A stretch of DNA of 51,561 bases from the NCBI RefSeq assembly GCF_024055715.1, contig NZ_JAMXMV010000037.1, positions 1-51,561 on the forward strand, written 5' to 3'. The notes beneath the pieces are model-generated. The model saw only the letters and a list, made by a program, of their open reading frames with translations. It was not told the origin of the DNA and searched no databases. Shown one piece after another: positions 24,250 to 30,587 of this stretch; position 1 is the stretch's first letter, and each line of letters opens with the position of its first letter. A program made the translations under genes and the position numbers. Origin of the DNA: Actinoallomurus soli (GTDB taxonomy: Bacteria; Actinomycetota; Actinomycetes; Streptosporangiales; Streptosporangiaceae).

Positions 24250-25293
24250 TCAGATGAGGCGGGCCTGGCCGGTGCCTTCGACGATCTCGCCGATGACCCA
24301 GGCTGGCAGAGCGCGCTCGGCCGCGGTCCGCAGCGCGGCGTCGGCGTCCGACGCGGCCACGACGGCGGCCATGCCGACGCCCATGTTGAACGTCTTGTCC
24401 ATCTCCGCCCGCGGCACCCGGCCGTACGCCTCCAGCAGCCCGAAGATCGGCGGCGGCGTCCAGGAAGAGCGCCGCAGGACCGCGTCGCACCCGCTCGGCA
24501 GCGACCGGGCGAGGTTGGCGGCGAGCCCGCCGCCGGTGATGTGCGCGAACGCGTGCACCTCGGCGGCGTCGATCAGGGCCAGGCAGTCCTTGGCGTAGAT
24601 GCGGGTCGGGGTGAGCAGCTCCTCACCCAGCGTCCGGCCCAGCTCCGGCGGCGTCGCCTCCAGCTCCAGGCCGGTCTCGCGCAGGATGTGCCGGACCAGG
24701 GAGTAGCCGTTGGAGTGGATCCCGGACGAGGCCAGGCCCAGGACCACGTCACCGGGGCGCACCCGGTGCGGGCCGAGGACCTTGGACGCCTCGACGGCGC
24801 CGGTGCCCGCCCCGGCCACGTCGAACTCGTCCGGCCCCAGCAGCCCCGGGTGCTCGGCGGTCTCGCCGCCCACCAGGGCGCAACCCGCCAGCGCGCAGCC
24901 CTCCGCGATGCCGCCGACGATCGCGGCGATCCGCTCGGGGACGACCTTCCCGCAGGCGATGTAGTCGGTCATGAACAGCGGCTCGGCGCCGCACACGACC
25001 AGGTCGTCGATGACCATGCCGACGAGGTCGTGCCCGATCGTGTCGTACACCCCGAGGCGCCGGGCGAGGTCGACCTTGGTGCCGACGCCGTCGGTGGAGG
25101 TGGCCAGCAGGGGCCGCTCGAACCGCTTCAGCGCCGAGACGTCGAACAGGCCCGCGAAGCCGCTGACGTCCTCGACGACCTCCGGCCGGTGGGACGCGGC
25201 GACGCGGGACTTCATCAGCTCGACCGCGCGCTCGCCGGCCGCGATGTCCACGCCGGCGGCGGCGTAGGACGTCCCGGTGGACTCGTCGGTCAC
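24250..25293 (-). CDS. purM: Phosphoribosylformylglycinamidine cyclo-ligase (AIR synthetase)
   Basis: 347 residues, full length. It closes the imidazole ring of FGAM to AIR with ATP in purine synthesis. Family marks are YAAAGVDIAAG near the N-terminus, the ATP loop TSTDGVGTKVDLA (66-77), GMVIDDLVVCGAEPLFMTDY and HITGGGLAANLARSLP. The GTG start overlaps the purF stop (GTGA), so the two are translationally coupled. The 3' end abuts the foldback element; the last codons QARLI end inside its right direct repeat. Confidence 0.97.
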   Translation of the reverse strand: MTDESTGTSYAAAGVDIAAGERAVELMKSRVAASHRPEVVEDVSGFAGLFDVSALKRFERPLLATSTDGVGTKVDLARRLGVYDTIGHDLVGMVIDDLVVCGAEPLFMTDYIACGKVVPERIAAIVGGIAEGCALAGCALVGGETAEHPGLLGPDEFDVAGAGTGAVEASKVLGPHRVRPGDVVLGLASSGIHSNGYSLVRHILRETGLELEATPPELGRTLGEELLTPTRIYAKDCLALIDAAEVHAFAHITGGGLAANLARSLPSGCDAVLRRSSWTPPPIFGLLEAYGRVPRAEMDKTFNMGVGMAAVVAASDADAALRTAAERALPAWVIGEIVEGTGQARLI

Positions 25294-26726
25294 CGGCGGG
25301 CCTCTTCGAGCAGGTGCTTGCCGCGGGCGTCGTCGGCGACGTCGATCGGGTAGACGCCGTCGAAGCAGGCACGGCAGAGCGTGCTCTTGTCCTGCTGTGT
25401 CGCGGCGATCAGCTCGTCGAGGGAGATGTAGCCGAGCGAGTCGGCGCCGAGGGACTGCCGGATCTCCTCGACCGAGAGGTTCCCGGCGATCAGCTCGGCG
25501 CGGGTCGCGAAGTCGATGCCGTAGAAGCAGGGCCAGGCGACCGGCGGGCTGGAGATGCGGACGTGCACCTCCTCGGCCCCGGCCTCCCGGAGCATCTTCA
25601 CGATCGCCCGCTGGGTGTTGCCGCGCACGATCGAGTCGTCGACGACGATCAGGCGCTTGCCCGCGATCGCCTCGCGCAGCGGGTTCAGCTTGAGCCGGAT
25701 GCCGAGCTGGCGGATCGTCTGCGACGGCTGGATGAACGTCCGGCCGACGTAGGAGTTCTTGACGAAGCCCTGGCCGTACGGGATGCCGGACTCCTCGGCG
25801 TACCCGATCGCGGCGGGCGTGCCGGACTCCGGCGTCGGGATCACCAGGTCGGCCTCGACCGGGTGCTCACGGGCCAGGCGGCGACCCACGTCGACGCGGG
25901 TGGCCTGGATGCTGCGGCCGGCGATCGAGGTGTCGGGCCGGGCCACGTAGACGTACTCGAACAGGCAGCCCTTCGGCTCGGCGACGGCGAACCGCGTGGA
26001 CCGCACGCCCGCCTCGTCGATGGCGATCAGCTCGCCGGGCTCGACCTCGCGGACGAACGTCGCGCCGACGATGTCCAGGGCCGCGGTCTCGCTGGCGACC
26101 ACCCAGCCGTGGTCCAGGCGGCCGAGCACGAGGGGGCGGATGCCCTGCGGATCGCGCGCGGCGTACAGCGTGCGCTCGTTCATGAAGACCAGGGAGTAGG
26201 CGCCGCGGGCCAGCGGCAGCACCTTCAACGCGGTCTCCTCGACGGTGCCCTCCCCGTCGGCCAGCAGGGCGGTGAGCACCTCGGTGTCGGTCGTGGCGGT
26301 CAGCTCACCCGCCGGCACGCGCGCGGCCAGCTCCGGCGTGTTGATCAGGTTGCCGTTGTGGCCCAGGGCCAGGCTGCCGGTCTCGGTCGAGCGGAACGTC
26401 GGCTGGGCGTTCTCCCAGACGCTGGACCCGGTCGTCGAGTAGCGGCAGTGACCGACCGCGATGTGCCCGCGCAGGGTGTTCAGCACGGGTTCCTCGAAGA
26501 CCTGGGACACCAGCCCCATGTCCTTGAACACGACGATCCGGGCGCCGTCGCTGACCGCGATGCCGGCCGACTCCTGGCCGCGGTGCTGAAGGGCGTACAA
26601 CCCGAAGTAGGCGAGCTTGCTGACCTCTTCGTCGGGCGCCCACACGCCGAAGACCCCGCAGGCGTCCTGGGGGCTTCGATCACGGGGGTCGAGGTCGTGA
26701 CTCAGACGTCCGTCTCCATGCGGCAC
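25290..26726 (-). CDS. purF: Amidophosphoribosyltransferase
   Basis: 478 residues. It commits PRPP to purines by transferring glutamine amide nitrogen to give phosphoribosylamine. The N-terminal glutaminase begins at Cys23 (PQDACGVFGVW) after a propeptide. The PRPP loop is VVDDSIVRGNT. Candidate 4Fe-4S cysteines are KGCLFEY, WPCFYG and CRACFDG, as in the Bacillus-type enzyme. The start is taken as the GTG giving VPHGDGRLSHDL, matching Streptomyces PurF, with TACACT six bases upstream (leaderless). Two in-frame ATGs, 8 and 14 codons either side, are less consistent. Confidence 0.96.
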   Translation of the reverse strand: MPHGDGRLSHDLDPRDRSPQDACGVFGVWAPDEEVSKLAYFGLYALQHRGQESAGIAVSDGARIVVFKDMGLVSQVFEEPVLNTLRGHIAVGHCRYSTTGSSVWENAQPTFRSTETGSLALGHNGNLINTPELAARVPAGELTATTDTEVLTALLADGEGTVEETALKVLPLARGAYSLVFMNERTLYAARDPQGIRPLVLGRLDHGWVVASETAALDIVGATFVREVEPGELIAIDEAGVRSTRFAVAEPKGCLFEYVYVARPDTSIAGRSIQATRVDVGRRLAREHPVEADLVIPTPESGTPAAIGYAEESGIPYGQGFVKNSYVGRTFIQPSQTIRQLGIRLKLNPLREAIAGKRLIVVDDSIVRGNTQRAIVKMLREAGAEEVHVRISSPPVAWPCFYGIDFATRAELIAGNLSVEEIRQSLGADSLGYISLDELIAATQQDKSTLCRACFDGVYPIDVADDARGKHLLEEARR

Positions 26727-26732
26727 ACGCCC

Positions 26733-26738
26733 AGTGTA
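26733..26738 (-). promoter_or_regulatory. -10 element of the purF-purM promoter (leaderless)
   Basis: On the minus strand TACACT is followed by six bases (GGGCGT) and the GTG chosen as purF start, so the mRNA should begin at the start codon. The purF-purM operon would read from here. Confidence 0.45.
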
Positions 26739-26888
26739 GTGCGGCATTCGCCGAGCTCCCGCCCATACCGGACGGGACTTCGCCCGATCACCGGTCCTGC
26801 CGGAATCCGCCGACGCCACGATGACCGGCGCGCCGCGGCGACCGGCCGCCCGCCGATCGAGCACGATGAGCACGGGGGTGATCACGGA

Positions 26889-27242
26889 ATGTATCCGCCG
26901 ATGCGCGAGACGCAGCCGCAGCGCAGGGGGCTGGGCATCGCCGCGCTGGTGCTCGGGATCGCGGGGCTGCTGACGCTGCTGCTGTGCGGGATCGGCGTGA
27001 TTCTGGCCATCGCCGGCCTGGTCATCGGCATCGTCGCGGTCGTCCAGCGGAACGGCCGCGGCATGGCGGTCGCGGGCATCGTCCTGTCGGCGGTCACGCT
27101 CATCATCGCGATCGGCTTCGCCGTGTGGTTCTACGGCCGCATCGAGCCCTGCGCGGACCGGACCCGCTACCCGACGAAGGCGGACCGCGACCGGTGCCTC
27201 CAGGAGCGGGTCCCCTTCCTGAAGCCCCGCCCGACCCCCTGA
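26889..27242 (+). CDS. DUF4190-like small membrane protein
   Basis: 117 residues. Two long hydrophobic hairpin helices (LGIAALVLGIAGLLTLLLCGIGVILAIAGLVIG and VAGIVLSAVTLIIAIGFAVWFY, each read in part) with the repeated LGIAGL/IAGLVIGI pattern are typical of DUF4190. A short Cys-containing tail (EPCADRTRYPTKADRDRCL) follows on the extracytoplasmic side. Function is unknown. The ATG follows GGGGGTG and ACGGA. It is divergent from purF. Confidence 0.8.
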   Translation: MYPPMRETQPQRRGLGIAALVLGIAGLLTLLLCGIGVILAIAGLVIGIVAVVQRNGRGMAVAGIVLSAVTLIIAIGFAVWFYGRIEPCADRTRYPTKADRDRCLQERVPFLKPRPTP

Positions 27243-27293
27243 CGAGGGCACGGAACCGGGCGTTCCTTGACAAGGTAGGTCCGTGGGGCGAGC

Positions 27294-27760
27294 ATGACGG
27301 CGGGCGCCGATCCAGCGCCCAGCGCATCGAGAAACCCGACTTCGGCTACGCCGTCCAGGTCCCCCGGGACTGGCAGGAACGGGAGCCGAATCTCAGGAAC
27401 AGCCCCTGGGAGACCGCCCGGTTCGTCGACCCTCAGGACCGGCGGCACAGCCTGATCGTCTTCCGGCAGCCGACCCGGCCCGGGCGCTCCGCCGCAGAGA
27501 TCGCCGAGGGTGCGCGGCACTCGCTCGCGCACCTGCGCTTCGTCGACTTCGCGGTCAGCGAGGTGACCGTCGCCGGGCGGGCGGGAACGCGGCTGGACTG
27601 CGTACGGCATGACGCCGGCCGGAGCTGGCACGTGAGCGAGTACTTCGTCGTCGAGGACGCCGTGACGTTCTGCCTGGGGTGCGGCTCGACCGTCCCCGAC
27701 GAGGACGAGGCGCTCTTCGCCGCGATGGCCGAGCGGCTGGAGCTGCTCGACCGGAACTGA
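27294..27760 (+). CDS. Uncharacterised protein with an apparent 5' frameshift
   Basis: About 150 residues. The body reads QRIEKPDFGYAVQVPRDWQERE, then WETARFVDPQDRRHSLIVFRQ and WHVSEYFVVEDAVTFCLGCGS, a soluble beta-rich pattern resembling PsbP-like or DUF1795-type lipid/stress proteins. That frame has no ATG, GTG or TTG between the preceding gene and residue QRI. The obvious start (ATG 27294 after GGGGCG) is in another frame and would need one base lost or gained before about 27335. Either a sequencing error, a real frameshift, or a non-canonical start. Coding bias of the body is strong. Confidence 0.55.
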
Positions 27761-27768
27761 CCCGGGTC

Positions 27769-27796
27769 AGGGCCCGCCGCAGGGGCTGCGGGCCCT
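27769..27796. terminator. Terminator between convergent genes
   Basis: A nine-bp stem AGGGCCCGC/GCGGGCCCT around a ten-base loop, just after the stop of the preceding gene and before the convergent sterol-carrier gene. Confidence 0.65.
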
Positions 27797-27847
27797 ACCG
27801 GTGTCCGGAACCCGCCGCAGGAGGCTGCGCGCCCCTACCGGCGTCCG
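27773..27847. repeat. Tandem duplication covering the 3' end of the sterol-carrier gene
   Basis: Two copies of about 36 bases (CCCGCCGCAGG... to ...ACCGG(T/C)GTCCG) lie at 27773-27808 and 27811-27847. The second includes the TAG stop and last codons of the sterol-carrier family gene. Confidence 0.65.
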
Positions 27848-28278
27848 TACGGGTCGACCGGCAGGTACGGCGACAGGTCGGCCCGCGAACCGCTCGCGGA
27901 GATCCGGTCGACGGCGTCCGCCCAGGCGAGCCGGCCGGTCGCGAGCAGGATCCAGGTCCTCGGGTCGGTCTCGATGACGTTCGGGGGCGTGCCGCGCGTG
28001 TGGCGAGGACCCTCCACGCACTGCACGGCGGCGTACGGGGGCACGCGCACCTCCACCGACTTGCCCGGCGCCTGCCCGGCGAGGCGCTCCAGCAGCAGCT
28101 TCACGGCCAGGCGCGCGGCGGCGCGCTCGGGCTCGGCACCGGCGGCGTACGCGGTGACGACCGCGTCGACGAGGGCGTCCGCGAGGCGAGTGGCCGGACC
28201 GGCGTAGGGCTCCTCGCCGAGTGCGGCGAGCTGGTCGTCGAGCGCGGCGCGCAGCCGCTCGGCTGTGGGTTTGGCCAT
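27835..28278 (-). CDS. Sterol carrier family protein
   Basis: 147 residues from MAKPTAERL. Compact soluble domain with RLAVKLLLERLAGQAPGKSVEVRVPPYAAVQCV (read in part) and NVIETDPRTWILLATGRLAWADAV, the actinobacterial sterol-carrier-like (SCP2/MDMPI C-terminal-like) fold that binds lipids or acts as a helper domain. It is often encoded near purF/purM in actinobacteria, as here. The ATG has TAGCGT ten bases upstream and no ribosome site. A longer reading of 11 extra residues is possible. The specific ligand is unknown. Confidence 0.8.
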   Translation of the reverse strand: MAKPTAERLRAALDDQLAALGEEPYAGPATRLADALVDAVVTAYAAGAEPERAAARLAVKLLLERLAGQAPGKSVEVRVPPYAAVQCVEGPRHTRGTPPNVIETDPRTWILLATGRLAWADAVDRISASGSRADLSPYLPVDPYGRR

Positions 28279-28352
28279 GACGGGACAGACGCTACCGGGT
28301 TCGAACGACACCCCTTCCCCCCCGTTCGACCCGCTAAATTGCCCTAGTCACC

Positions 28353-28379
28353 CATATGCCACTTAATCTCATATGCCAC
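28353..28379. promoter_or_regulatory. CATATGCCAC direct repeats in the subtilase promoter
   Basis: CATATGCCAC occurs at 28353 and 28370, 17 bases apart, in an AT-rich patch about 100 bases before the subtilase start; TAATCT between them could be a -10. The second copy also pairs with TGTGGCA a few bases on. A regulator binding site is likely but its protein is unknown. Confidence 0.4.
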
Positions 28380-28464
28380 AGGAGTACGGTCTTGTGGCAG
28401 TTTGGCTTTGCGCAGCCGGTGCCCCCTCCCGGCGCATGCCCCCCGATCTAAGGAGAGCCCCCCT

Positions 28465-29673
28465 GTGAGGGTCCGAGCCAGAAGACTCGTGATCACATCC
28501 TCCGTCGTCGTGCTGGCCGCGGCCGCGGTCCCGGCGTACGCCGCCATCAACGAGCCGACGCCGCACGTCGCCGTGGCCTCCGCCTCCGTCTCCGCCGCCG
28601 CGGTTCCCGGGCAGTACATCGTCACGCTGAAGCACACGGGCGTGCACTCGTCGAAGCTGTCCGGTTTCAAGCGCATCCACGACTACGGCGACGGCTTCGC
28701 CGCGAAGCTCACGCCGGCTCAGCTCAAGAAGGTGCAGAGCGACCCGAACGTCGCCGCCATCGAGCAGGACCAGAAGGTCCACATCCAGGCCACCTCGCCC
28801 ACCCCTTCGCCGACCCCCTCGACCACCCCGCCCCCGACGACTCCGCCGCCCCCCAAGTCGACCACCCAGACGAACCCGAACTGGGGCCCGGACCGCATCG
28901 ACCAGCACAAGCTTCCGCTGTCGCACTCGTACACCTACACGCACACGGGTGCCGGCGTCGACGCCTACGTCATCGACACGGGCATCGACACGACCCTCAG
29001 CCAGTTCCAGGGGCGCGCGGACTCGGTGTACGGCCGCAAGGGGGACTGTGAAGGCCACGGCACGCACGTGGCGGGGATCATCGGGTCGAAGACCTACGGG
29101 GTGGCCAAGGGCGTCAGGCTGCACGCCGTGCAGGTGCTGGACTGCAACGGTGATGGCGAGTACTCCGACGTGATCGCGGGCGTCAAGTGGGTGACCAAGC
29201 ACCACGCCAAGCTGTCGGTGGCCAACCTCTCGCTGGCCGGGCCGAAGTCCACGGCCCTGAACAACGCGGTGACGGCGCTCTCGAAGTCCGGCGTGTTCGT
29301 CGCGGTGGCCGCCGGGAACGACAGCGCCGACTCCTGCAAGTACTCCCCGGCCAGCGCGGCGAGCGTCGAGGCCGCCGCGGCGAGCACGTCGAAGGACAAG
29401 CGCGCGACGTTCAGCAACTACGGCAAGTGCGTCGACATCTACGCCCCCGGCTACGGCATCAAGTCGACCTACCCCGGCGGCACGGCGTTCATGGACGGCA
29501 CCTCCATGGCGTCGCCGTTCGTCGCCGGCGTCGCGGCGCTGTACAAGTCGGCGTACGGCCAGAAGTCCTTCGGCACCATCCAGACGTGGATGCACGACCA
29601 CGCCACCAACAACGTCATCATCCACAACAAGACGAGCACCCACAACCGCCTGCTCTACAAGAGCACCCTCTGA
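28465..29673 (+). CDS. Secreted S8 subtilisin-like serine protease
   Basis: 402 residues from a GTG preceded by AAGGAGA. Signal peptide (LVITSSVVVLAAAAVPAYA), then an I9-type inhibitor propeptide (GQYIVTLKHTG ... PNVAAIEQDQKV), a Pro/Thr linker at about 111-135, and the peptidase S8 domain. The catalytic triad is Asp171 (VIDTGID), His198 (GHGTHVAG) and Ser347 (DGTSMASP), with oxyanion Asn285 (AAGNDS). The layout is proteinase-K-like, and the propeptide is removed on secretion. It is a single gene, closed by a strong hairpin. The linker between propeptide and enzyme is longer than usual. Confidence 0.95.
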   Translation: MRVRARRLVITSSVVVLAAAAVPAYAAINEPTPHVAVASASVSAAAVPGQYIVTLKHTGVHSSKLSGFKRIHDYGDGFAAKLTPAQLKKVQSDPNVAAIEQDQKVHIQATSPTPSPTPSTTPPPTTPPPPKSTTQTNPNWGPDRIDQHKLPLSHSYTYTHTGAGVDAYVIDTGIDTTLSQFQGRADSVYGRKGDCEGHGTHVAGIIGSKTYGVAKGVRLHAVQVLDCNGDGEYSDVIAGVKWVTKHHAKLSVANLSLAGPKSTALNNAVTALSKSGVFVAVAAGNDSADSCKYSPASAASVEAAAASTSKDKRATFSNYGKCVDIYAPGYGIKSTYPGGTAFMDGTSMASPFVAGVAALYKSAYGQKSFGTIQTWMHDHATNNVIIHNKTSTHNRLLYKSTL

Positions 29674-29681
29674 CCTGATCA

Positions 29682-29724
29682 CGCGAAGAGGCCGCCGCCC
29701 CGACGGGACGGCGGCCTCTTCGCG
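29682..29724. terminator. Terminator after the subtilase gene
   Basis: A 16-bp perfect stem (CGCGAAGAGGCCGCCG with its complement) around an 11-base loop, nine bases after the stop codon. Confidence 0.85.
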
Positions 29725-29795
29725 TACGAGGCCTCCGGACGTGGCGGTGGCCGCGTGGGGTTGCGGGGTGGTGAGGGCTCGGTGATGATCAAGGC

Positions 29796-30473
29796 ATGGG
29801 GTCGGCCGCTGAGGAAAGCCCGGAGGACGTGCTCGCCGAGCAGGTCGCCTACTACCGGGCGAGGGCTCCGGAGTACGAGGCGGGTGCCCTGTGGCCCCTC
29901 GGCCCTGAGCTGCCGGAGGCGCTGGACGCCTTCCGCCCGGCGGGGAGCGTGCTCGAACTCGCCTGCGGCCCCGGCATCTGGACCACTCGGCTGATCCGTC
30001 ACGCCACGGACGTCACCGCGGTCGACGCGTCGCCGGAGATGCTCGCCCTCGCCTCGGCGCGGGTGGGCGCCGAACGGGTGCGCTTCCTATCGGCCGACCT
30101 GTTCCGCTGGCGGCCGGACCGCCGCTACGACGTCGTCTTCTTCGGCTTCTGGCTGTCCCACGTCCCGCCAGAGCGCTTCGAGTCCTTCTGGTCGCTGGTG
30201 GCCGATTGCCTCAAGCCGGAGGGGCGGGTGTTCTTCGTCGACGACGCGTACCGCACCACCGACGAACTCGTCGAGGGCGAGCGGTCCGCGACCATCCGGC
30301 GCCGGCTCGACGACGGCACCGCCTACCGGATCGTCAAAGTTCCCTACGAGCCCGCCGACCTCGAACGACGACTCGAACGACTCGGGTGGCGGATCGAGGT
30401 CCACTCCACGTCCGGGCCCTGCTACTGGGGAGCGGGCGGCCGAGAACGGGCCGCGGCCCGAACGCTGGACTAG
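29796..30473 (+). CDS. Class I SAM-dependent methyltransferase
   Basis: 225 residues. SAM motif I is VLELACGPGIWTTRL (about 52-66), motif II VTAVDASPEMLALA, and motif post-I/III RRYDVVFFGFWLSHVP. This is a Methyltransf_25-type small-molecule enzyme; the substrate is unknown. No ribosome site precedes the ATG. It lies 115 bases before the NACHT gene in the same direction, but the gap and lack of coupling make a shared function only possible. Confidence 0.85.
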   Translation: MGSAAEESPEDVLAEQVAYYRARAPEYEAGALWPLGPELPEALDAFRPAGSVLELACGPGIWTTRLIRHATDVTAVDASPEMLALASARVGAERVRFLSADLFRWRPDRRYDVVFFGFWLSHVPPERFESFWSLVADCLKPEGRVFFVDDAYRTTDELVEGERSATIRRRLDDGTAYRIVKVPYEPADLERRLERLGWRIEVHSTSGPCYWGAGGRERAAARTLD

Positions 30474-30587
30474 TGACGACCGAGCGCTCATGGTGGCGGA
30501 GGATTCCGCACGCCGCCTCGTGGCAGGGAGTGGACACTTCCCCCGGCATGGCGTGGGTTCGCCGTCTGGTGAGGCGATGATGTCGCT

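Larger units (their letters stand above)
23904..24254. mobile_element. MITE-like foldback element flanked by 19-bp direct repeats
   Basis: A non-coding segment between purM and the SanA-like gene. Identical 19-bp repeats (GCCGGTCCCATCGGTCAGA) lie at 23904-23922 and 24236-24254. Inside them an inverted repeat around GGTTCTGGCTCAG (23945-23964 against 24204-24222) brackets a 70-bp palindrome at 24060-24129. The right direct repeat contains the purM stop. The left one follows a diverged copy of the last codons of purM. There is no transposase or integrase, so it would move only with help in trans. Classification as mobile is inference from structure. Confidence 0.55.

Noticed and set aside
23941-24257. 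Short ORFs such as LCSPGVCTGP...ILRVSRAK on both strands of the foldback element
   Set aside because: The matching peptides on opposite strands arise from the palindrome; no ribosome sites or homologues.
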